DNA of 64,000 nt from Streptomyces sp. NBC_01244 (GTDB lineage: Bacteria; Actinomycetota; Actinomycetes; Streptomycetales; Streptomycetaceae). Position numbers and translations under genes: made by a program. This document shows positions 58,196-64,000 of the stretch, one piece after another (positions within the stretch are counted from its first letter, which is position 1; each line of letters opens with the position of its first letter). The notes under the pieces were generated by a model that worked only from the letters and a program-made list of their open reading frames with translations, made no database searches and was not told the origin of the DNA. The stretch lies in the NCBI RefSeq assembly GCF_035987325.1, contig NZ_CP108488.1, positions 2,914,001 through 2,978,000 of the forward strand, given 5' to 3'.

Positions 58196-59686
58196 CTAGG
58201 CCTTCGCGGTGCGCTTTGACGCGACGAAGCCCAGCGCCAGGTCCCCCGCCAGGAACACCAGCAGGCTGATGCCCAGCATCGGTACGAACCAGCCCACGAG
58301 GGCCGTCGCGGCGGCCAGCGGCAGCAGCAGCGTCACCGGCAGCTTCCGCCACGCTCCGCGCGGCTGGGGGCGGCCTGCCGAGAGGGTGCGCTCCTTGGTC
58401 GGGCGGCGCAGCCACCACATGCGGTAGCCCCAGACGACCATGAACATCACCAGGACCGCCAGCGCGGCCAGCGCCAGCTGGTTGGCGAGCCCGAAGGTCA
58501 GGCCCATGTGCAGGTCGATCCCGAAGCGGGTCAGCTGGGCGAGCAGCGGGTGGTCGGCGAAGCGGAGTTCGTCGATGATCCGGCCGTCGGCGGGGTCCAC
58601 GGAGACCGCGTCCAGGTGCACCGGAACCTGCTTGTCCTGCTCCTTGAGCACGTACCCCTTGCCCTGGGCGGGCAGGGTGATCCGCAGCGACTCGGTGACT
58701 CCGGCGGCCCGGGCCGCCGCCACCGCTCCGTCGAGGCCGATGCCATCGACCGGCGCCGCCGGGGCGGGCGCCGCCTCCTGGGTTCCGCCGGCCGCGCCGT
58801 GCCCGGCGTGCTCACCGCCCGCGTCGGAGGCCGGGGCGCCGGGGAGCTTGGCTGCCACGGCCGGGGTGCCCCCGCCGAGGCCGTCCTTGAGTTCCCCGAT
58901 GTTCTCGCCGGCGTACCTCGACCAGGTCAGGCCGGTGGCGGAGAGACCGACGAGGCCGACGGCGATCCACACGCCGACGGAGCCGTGCCAGGACAGGGTC
59001 TTGCGGCGGCCGGTCGCCGTGCGGTCGGGCGCTACGAGCGCGGCACGGCCGGCCTTACGGGCGCGCTTGCGGCCGATCCACAGCGCGAGCCCGCCGAGCG
59101 CGACCACCCACAGCCAGCTCGCGGCGAGCTCGCTGTAGTTCCGGCCGAACTCGCCCAGGTGGAGGCTGGCGTGGAACTCGCTCAGCCAGGCCCGCAGGGG
59201 CAGGGCGTCCCCGACGGTGGTGAGCTGCCCGCGGACCTCGGCCGTATACGGATCGACGAACACGGTGAGGGTCTCGCCCTCGGCGAGTCCCGGGCTCTCC
59301 ATGATCACCCGGGTGGTGGCATCCGCCTCGGGCGCGGGCCATACGGCCGTCACCGTGCCCTGGGGCGCGGCGTCGGCGGCCGCGCCGACCTGTGCGCTGA
59401 GCGGCTGCGCGCTCGCGCCGACGCGGTCGACCGTCAGCTGGTCGGCGTAGAGGATCCTCTCGGCCTGCCAGGAGCCGGCGTAGAGCAGCCCGGTGGTGGC
59501 GGCGACGAGCAGGAGCGGGGCGATCAGCACCCCGGCGTAGAAGTGCAGGCGCAGGAGCAGCGGCCGCAGGGCGGCCCAGGTGCCGGGCGTGCGGGCGGGA
59601 GCCGGCTCGGCCGCGGCCGCGGCCAGGGGGGTTTCGGGGGCGTCGGGGTCCGCTGCGCGGAGTTCCCCGACCTCGTCGAGAGACAT
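58196..59686 (-). CDS. PepSY-associated transmembrane protein
   Basis: 496-aa protein of the PepSY-TM family (PiuB-like). The N-terminal 40 residues are acidic and soluble. LLRLHFYAGVLIAPLLLVAATTGLLYAG is TM1 with the family HFYAG motif. Three further TM helices lie near 190-210, 240-265 and 415-435, with a large extracytoplasmic PepSY part. A loop near residues 295-310 reads GGEHAGHGAAGG, His-containing. The family is often linked to iron or copper reduction. ATG 59686 is preferred over 59713 because TAGGA sits 6 bases upstream. It follows the Met-rich gene by 78 bases on the same strand. Confidence 0.88.
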   Translation of the reverse strand: MSLDEVGELRAADPDAPETPLAAAAAEPAPARTPGTWAALRPLLLRLHFYAGVLIAPLLLVAATTGLLYAGSWQAERILYADQLTVDRVGASAQPLSAQVGAAADAAPQGTVTAVWPAPEADATTRVIMESPGLAEGETLTVFVDPYTAEVRGQLTTVGDALPLRAWLSEFHASLHLGEFGRNYSELAASWLWVVALGGLALWIGRKRARKAGRAALVAPDRTATGRRKTLSWHGSVGVWIAVGLVGLSATGLTWSRYAGENIGELKDGLGGGTPAVAAKLPGAPASDAGGEHAGHGAAGGTQEAAPAPAAPVDGIGLDGAVAAARAAGVTESLRITLPAQGKGYVLKEQDKQVPVHLDAVSVDPADGRIIDELRFADHPLLAQLTRFGIDLHMGLTFGLANQLALAALAVLVMFMVVWGYRMWWLRRPTKERTLSAGRPQPRGAWRKLPVTLLLPLAAATALVGWFVPMLGISLLVFLAGDLALGFVASKRTAKA

Positions 59687-59764
59687 GGGTGTCCTAGGTG
59701 TTGGCGAAGACATGGGTGAGCGGCCCCAGGTCTCGCCCCCCTGTGCCAGGGGTGCGCCGTTCGG

Positions 59765-60550
59765 TCAGGCGCGGGCAGGACGGCCGGGGGCCGTGATACG
59801 GATCCGTCCGCGCGAGGGCGGCCCGCGCCGCTCGGCGGTGTGCGCGTGCACGGCGCCGCGCAGGGTGCGCGGCCGCTCGTACCCGGCGGGCCGGAACGCC
59901 CGCGCGGGCGGTACGGGGATCCCGCGCGCCCGGAGCAGGGCGAGGACCCGGGAGAGCGGCCGGGCGGCGAGCAGCGCCCCGGCGGCGAGGGCGGCGGCGA
60001 GCCGGAAGACGGCGGCCTCGCCCCAGGCCAGCCAGAGCGCGCAGAACAGCCCGGCGAGGGCGTGCGCGGCGATCATGCCGAGCCCGTCATGGGCGTGGCC
60101 GGCGGCCATGTCACCCATGCCGGCCATACCGGTCATGCCCTCCATGCCGCTCATGCCGTCCATGCCGTCCATGGAGTGCATGCCGTGCACGGCATCGGCG
60201 GCCGCGCCCTCCATACCGGCATCCGCGCCCATGCCCATGCCCGCGCCCATGCCCGCACCCATGTCCATGCCCGTATCCGCCTGATGGCGGCCGCCGGCCG
60301 AGGCGGAGGAGAAGAGGAGGTGCAGGACCCCCTGCACCGCGAGCAGCGCCGCGGCGATGGGGAGCGGTCCGCGCCGGCGCCCGGCGGAGAGCCAGGCGAG
60401 CCCGCCGGTCAGCCCGAATGCGGACAGAAGCACCAGCCCGGGAAGGTCCGTACCGGACATGTACGAATGCCCCGCCGCACCCAGTGCGACGGCCACCGCC
60501 GCGAACATCGCGGCCCGCGTGGCGCGCATCGGCGCGGGGCTGTGTGACAT
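59765..60550 (-). CDS. Met/His-rich integral membrane protein
   Basis: 261-aa membrane protein. Three hydrophobic segments (about 12-30, 35-55, 62-80) are followed by a loop of about 60 residues (91-150) holding 15 methionines and several His and Asp, in repeats like GMDGM and GMEGM, then further helices near 155-200 and a basic tail. Met- and His-rich loops of this kind bind copper(I) in known transport proteins. It is encoded with the PepSY-TM gene, so a joint role in copper or heme handling is plausible. The DNA repeats (CCATGCCGT-like) reflect the coding repeat. Confidence 0.82.
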   Translation of the reverse strand: MSHSPAPMRATRAAMFAAVAVALGAAGHSYMSGTDLPGLVLLSAFGLTGGLAWLSAGRRRGPLPIAAALLAVQGVLHLLFSSASAGGRHQADTGMDMGAGMGAGMGMGADAGMEGAAADAVHGMHSMDGMDGMSGMEGMTGMAGMGDMAAGHAHDGLGMIAAHALAGLFCALWLAWGEAAVFRLAAALAAGALLAARPLSRVLALLRARGIPVPPARAFRPAGYERPRTLRGAVHAHTAERRGPPSRGRIRITAPGRPARA

Positions 60551-60616
60551 GACCTGGGAATGTTGCCACGGCCCCCCGCCTCGCCGAACGGCGCCCCCGT
60601 GGCCGATCATGGTCCG

Positions 60617-61282
60617 ATGAGCCCCCTGCCGCTGGCGGTCCCGATGAGCGCGGTCTACACGGGCACGGTCCAGCTCGGGGCGTACGCCCTGGAGCGGCTG
60701 GATCCGGCGGCGCGGGAGCGGCTGCTGCGCCGCTGCTCCACGAACGCCCACAACCTGGACGCCGGCCGCTGGGAGACCCTGCCGGCCAGCGCCCTCCTCG
60801 TCGAGGAGCCGATGCCGCTGCCGTACGCGCTCCTGCTGGTGGCGGTCCTCGGGTACGCCGAGTACGCCTACGGGGCCTGGTGGACGGCGACGGCCTTCCT
60901 GTTCGGGCACGTCACGGCCACCCTCCTGGTCTACGGGGTGCTCCGCCGGACGGCCGGCTCCCGGACCCGGCGGGCGGTGGACGTGGGTACCAGCTACGGG
61001 TTCAACACCGTGCTCGGGGCGCTGACCTCGGCGCTCCCGCGCGGGCCGGTGCGCACCACCGCCCGGGTCGGGCTGCTGGCCCTCGCCGTCCGACCGGTAC
61101 TGCGGCGGGAGCGGACCTTCACCGACGCCGGGCACCTGGTGGCCCTGGGCCTCGGTCTCGGCGTCTCACTGGCCGCCGATTACCTTTCCGGAGCGAAATC
61201 TCCGAAAATCGTAGGGATGACACGCGTCACCCAACGCGCTTCGTCCCGATCCGTCCACTTCTCCGATCATTCGATTCTCTGA
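60617..61282 (+). CDS. Rhomboid-like membrane protein
   Basis: 221-aa protein with five or six hydrophobic helices. ALLLVAVLGYAEYAYGAWW, FGHVTATLLVYGVL and VDVGTSYGFNTVLGAL resemble the helix order of rhomboid-like families, where the GxSx region lies in the fourth helix. The catalytic Ser context is degenerate (GTSYGF), so protease activity is not supported. The C-terminal 40 residues are basic and soluble. It diverges from the Met-rich gene with 66 bases between, and is followed by the phosphatase gene after 33 bases, possibly in the same transcript. Confidence 0.75.
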   Translation: MSPLPLAVPMSAVYTGTVQLGAYALERLDPAARERLLRRCSTNAHNLDAGRWETLPASALLVEEPMPLPYALLLVAVLGYAEYAYGAWWTATAFLFGHVTATLLVYGVLRRTAGSRTRRAVDVGTSYGFNTVLGALTSALPRGPVRTTARVGLLALAVRPVLRRERTFTDAGHLVALGLGLGVSLAADYLSGAKSPKIVGMTRVTQRASSRSVHFSDHSIL

Positions 61283-61315
61283 TCGCGTTTCCCTGATCAC
61301 GTTGGAGCCGCCACG

Positions 61316-62131
61316 ATGACCGCCACCCCCGCCACCACCGTCGCCAACCTCCGGGACCTCGGCGGTACCCCGCTCGCCGGCGGCCGCCGCGTCCGCCCGG
61401 GCCTGGCGCTGCGCTCCGGGCAGCTCGACCGACTCGACCTCGACGTCGACCGGGCGGTGGCCGCGCTGGGCATCGGCACCGTCATCGATTTCCGCTCCGG
61501 CGCCGAGCGCGGCGATCACCCCGACCGGATACCGGCCGGCGCCCGGCTGCTCATAGCCGACGCCCTGGCCGACAAGATGGCGGGAGACAGCACGGGCAAC
61601 GGCGGCCCGGGGAAGATTCCCGCGGCCCAGCTCAAGGACCTGCTGTCCGACCCGGTGGTGGCCGAGGAGCACCTCGGCGGCGGCAAGGCGCAGGCCCTGT
61701 TCGCCGGCATCTACCGCTCCCTGGTGAGCTCCGCCTCCGCGCAGGCCGCGTACCGGCTGCTGCTCACCGAGCTCGCCGACCCGCGGTCCGGGCCGCTGCT
61801 CTTCCACTGCACGGCGGGCAAGGACCGTACGGGCTGGGGTGCGACCGTGGTCCTGTCCCTGCTCGGCGCCGACGCCGAGACGCTGATGAGCGAGTACCTG
61901 TCGGTCAATCCGGCGGTGCGGATCGCCTTCGCCCCGATGATCGAGGGCTTCACGGCGGCCGGCGGCGACCCGGACATCGCGCTGGCGCTGATCGGCGTCT
62001 TCCCCTCCTACCTGGAGGCCGCGCTGGACGAGGTGAACACGCGCTACGGCTCGATGGAGAAGTACGTGCGCGAGGGCCTCGGCGTCCCCGACGAAACGGT
62101 CGAGGCGCTGCGCGCCCGCCTCGTCGTCTGA
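61316..62131 (+). CDS. Tyrosine/lipid phosphatase (MptpB-like, CX5R)
   Basis: 271-aa cytosolic phosphatase. N-terminal NLRDLGGTPLAGGRRVRPGLAL is typical of the family. The active-site loop is HCTAGKDRTGWGATV, with the Cys-x5-Arg pattern. FRSGAERGDHPDRIPAG is another family segment. Homologues in mycobacteria (PtpB) dephosphorylate phosphotyrosine, Ser/Thr and phosphoinositides; the host substrate here is unknown. It follows the rhomboid-like gene by 33 bases, and GGAG precedes the ATG. Confidence 0.9.
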   Translation: MTATPATTVANLRDLGGTPLAGGRRVRPGLALRSGQLDRLDLDVDRAVAALGIGTVIDFRSGAERGDHPDRIPAGARLLIADALADKMAGDSTGNGGPGKIPAAQLKDLLSDPVVAEEHLGGGKAQALFAGIYRSLVSSASAQAAYRLLLTELADPRSGPLLFHCTAGKDRTGWGATVVLSLLGADAETLMSEYLSVNPAVRIAFAPMIEGFTAAGGDPDIALALIGVFPSYLEAALDEVNTRYGSMEKYVREGLGVPDETVEALRARLVV

Positions 62132-62230
62132 GCCCTCCGCCGGGATCCTCCCGGCCGCGCCGGGAGGGCCCGCCCGAACATGCGCGCTGGGACCCGGTGA
62201 CCATCCGACCATTCGCTCGTTCTGCTGAAC

Positions 62231-64000
62231 GTGACTGCGCCGGATACCGCCACCCGCCCCCTCCCGCCCGATGTCGAGCAGGCCGAGGCCGCCATCGTCG
62301 AGCACTATCCACGGCTGGTGCGGCTGGCCTATCTGGTGCTGCCGCCCGCCCTGGGCCGCAACCGGCGGGTGCTCACCGCCCACTCGCTGGCCCAGCGCGC
62401 CCTGCCGCGCGGGCGGCGGGACGGGGCGGCCGCGCAGGCGGCGGTGCAGGGCGGGGTGCCGGGCCAGCGGGGCGGGGCGGGGCCCGAGTCCGGGTACGCG
62501 TACGTGCGGCTGCGGGTGCTGCGCTCCGCGCTGGAGGCCGGGATCCCGGTGACGTTCCGCGCGCTGCCCCGGCGGGCCCAACTGCCGCCGCTGCTGCCCC
62601 AGGTGTGGGGGCTGCGGCTGTTCCCGCGGTCGGGCGGGGCCGAGGAGCTGGCGCTGGACCAGTGGCTGGCCACCCTCGACGGGCCGGGCCGGGCCGCGTG
62701 CGTGCTGCGGGCGCTGGAGCGGCTGCCCGAGCCCGAGGTGCTGCGGGTGCTGACCGAGGCGGGGGTGGCCAACCCGGCCGCCGCCGTCGCGGAGTCGGGG
62801 GATCCGTCGACCGACGAGCTGTTCGCCTCCCCCGAGTTCGACCCCTGCGTGCTGCAGGCCCGGCCCACCGACCTGCTGCGCCGCCGCCGGCTCGTGCGGG
62901 CCGGGATCGCCGCCGGGGTCGCCCTCGCCGTGTGCGGGGTGCTGCTCGCGCTGCCCGGCGGCGGGTGGGGGGCCGACGGGGCCGCCGCCCCGCTCTACGC
63001 GAGGAACGCGGCGGCGGAGCAGGCCCTGGACCCCGGGCAGCTGGTCCGGGTCGCGCCCACGGTCTGGGGCACCTCCTCCCGTACCGACTACTCCGCCTGG
63101 CCCGCGCGCGGCGACCGCGTCGACGATGCCGGGCTGCTGCGGCGGGCGCTGGCGGTCTGGGCCCGGCCGGGCCGCTCGGTCGTGGTCTCGGCCACCCCCG
63201 GCACCCCGTCCGGGCCGCCGATGGGGCCACCGCAGCTGCTGTTCGCCGGGACCGTGGACCAGGCCGTCGTGGTCCTGCTCTACGACGGCCTGCGCGTGGC
63301 GCGGTACGCCGAACCGCGCTCGGGCACCGAGATCGCCGCCCTCGACTTCGCCCGGACCGACGGCGCCTCGGCGGACACGGCGGCGGCCCTGGTGCTCAGC
63401 CGGGTCGACGGCAACGTCCGCTATCTGGCGGCTCCGTGGGTGACGGGCATGACGCGGCGGGACCTGCTGAAGCCCGGGGACGCCCCGACGGGGCTCGAGC
63501 TGACGTCGCAGGGGGTCACTCCGCCGGTGCCGAGCCCCGCCCCCGACGGCACCTGTACGAGTTGGAACGCCCTGGCCGTGACCGGCGACGGCGCGACCCG
63601 GCTGATCACCGACCTGGGCGAGCTGACCCCGGCCCGGCTGACCTCGGGGGCTCCGGGCGCCGAGCGGAACGTGACGGAGGGCGCGGAGCTGGGCGACTGG
63701 TCGCGGATCGCGTGCCTGCTGCCCTCGGTGCGCTCGCACGGGGTGCGCACGGTCAACGCGTGGACGTACGCGAAGCAGCCGCTGCCGGAGGGCGACGGCA
63801 CGGCGACCTGGCTGTGCACCCGCGCGGAGACCTGGCAGGGCACGGCGGACCGGGTGCAGGCGCAGTTCCTGGCCCCGGGTGCGCCGCTGGCGGCGCAGGC
63901 GGCGAAGGCCGAGGGCTCACCGGCGTGCGGGCCGCGGGAGCCGCGGGTGCTGGCCGGAGTGCTGTGGAAGTCCAAGGCCGGGCAGTGGTACGTCCTGGCG
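62231..64000 (+). CDS. Hypothetical membrane protein with sigma-like N-terminus (3' truncated)
   Basis: Starts at GTG 62231 and is open to the end of the window, at least 590 residues with no in-frame stop seen. Residues 15-60 (AAIVEHYPRLVRLAYLVLPP, HSLAQRAL) resemble the region-2-like opening of ECF-type sigma factors or related regulators, though incomplete. A basic patch RRRRLVR precedes a single TM helix (about residues 224-242), then a long extracytoplasmic part with DTTAA-like Ala repeats, LAAPWVTGMTRRDLLKPG and two Cys pairs. No family is assigned. The phosphatase gene lies 99 bases upstream. Confidence 0.7.
   Translation, partial: MTAPDTATRPLPPDVEQAEAAIVEHYPRLVRLAYLVLPPALGRNRRVLTAHSLAQRALPRGRRDGAAAQAAVQGGVPGQRGGAGPESGYAYVRLRVLRSALEAGIPVTFRALPRRAQLPPLLPQVWGLRLFPRSGGAEELALDQWLATLDGPGRAACVLRALERLPEPEVLRVLTEAGVANPAAAVAESGDPSTDELFASPEFDPCVLQARPTDLLRRRRLVRAGIAAGVALAVCGVLLALPGGGWGADGAAAPLYARNAAAEQALDPGQLVRVAPTVWGTSSRTDYSAWPARGDRVDDAGLLRRALAVWARPGRSVVVSATPGTPSGPPMGPPQLLFAGTVDQAVVVLLYDGLRVARYAEPRSGTEIAALDFARTDGASADTAAALVLSRVDGNVRYLAAPWVTGMTRRDLLKPGDAPTGLELTSQGVTPPVPSPAPDGTCTSWNALAVTGDGATRLITDLGELTPARLTSGAPGAERNVTEGAELGDWSRIACLLPSVRSHGVRTVNAWTYAKQPLPEGDGTATWLCTRAETWQGTADRVQAQFLAPGAPLAAQAAKAEGSPACGPREPRVLAGVLWKSKAGQWYVLA

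Overview
The window is high-GC actinobacterial DNA and reads as the core chromosome of a Streptomyces species. The reasons are very high GC with strong third-position GC bias, frequent GTG (and some TTG) starts, several genes that appear leaderless, both a type I and a type II glutamine synthetase, PspA with its actinobacterial partner PspAA, and many short actinobacteria-specific families. I saw no tRNA, rRNA, transposase, prophage, integrase or CRISPR array. Almost everything is ordinary chromosomal content; the most unusual block is a five-gene polysaccharide locus at about 16.6-23.5 kb.

Layout. 0-5.1 kb: end of nadA, an RND efflux pump and a NarL-type response regulator. 5.2-12.6 kb: cobalamin lower-loop assembly (cobS, an MBL-cobU fusion, cobT) interleaved with PspA/PspAA, DUF3043, a methyltransferase and small proteins. 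12.6-16.6 kb: an MprF-like lysyltransferase with a rhomboid-like partner, and an orphan histidine kinase. 16.6-23.5 kb (minus strand): a CE18-like deacetylase, a PelF-like GT4 glycosyltransferase, a 12-TM membrane protein, a spherulin-4/GH135-like protein and a GH114 lipoprotein. 23.8-32.7 kb: pepA, lpd, the two-lipoyl E2 (sucB), a GntR regulator and aceE. 32.8-41 kb: DUF4240, a divergent SDR/TetR pair, a MazG-like protein, glnA, an RDD protein, DUF4191, lipA and lipB. 41-53.7 kb: a regulator, an FAD oxidoreductase, a TIGR01777 epimerase, a VIT1-like transporter, a PP2C phosphatase, a CE4 deacetylase, an ArsC-like protein, a serine hydrolase, panE, an F420-dependent-reductase-like protein and an MocA-type oxidoreductase. 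53.9-64 kb: glnII, a possible Cys-containing leader ORF, a winged-helix regulator, a Ser/Thr kinase, a Met-rich membrane protein with a PepSY partner, a rhomboid-like protein, a CX5R phosphatase and a truncated membrane protein.

How the genes work together. lpd, the E2 and aceE supply 2-oxoacid dehydrogenase subunits, and lipB/lipA make the lipoyl cofactor the E2 needs. glnA and glnII each carry an upstream array of four pentamers at exact 11-nt spacing that matches the GlnR box, so both synthetases look co-regulated by nitrogen status. cobS, cobU and cobT together attach and activate the lower ligand of B12.

The most interesting system is the polysaccharide locus. Its enzyme families (CE18 deacetylase, GT4 synthase, GH135-like and GH114 hydrolases) are the same set known from the fungal galactosaminogalactan cluster, and its glycosyltransferase resembles PelF of the bacterial Pel system. 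I infer a Streptomyces pathway for an alpha-1,4-linked, partly deacetylated galactosamine-type exopolysaccharide. This is based on motifs read by eye and has not been confirmed by any search.
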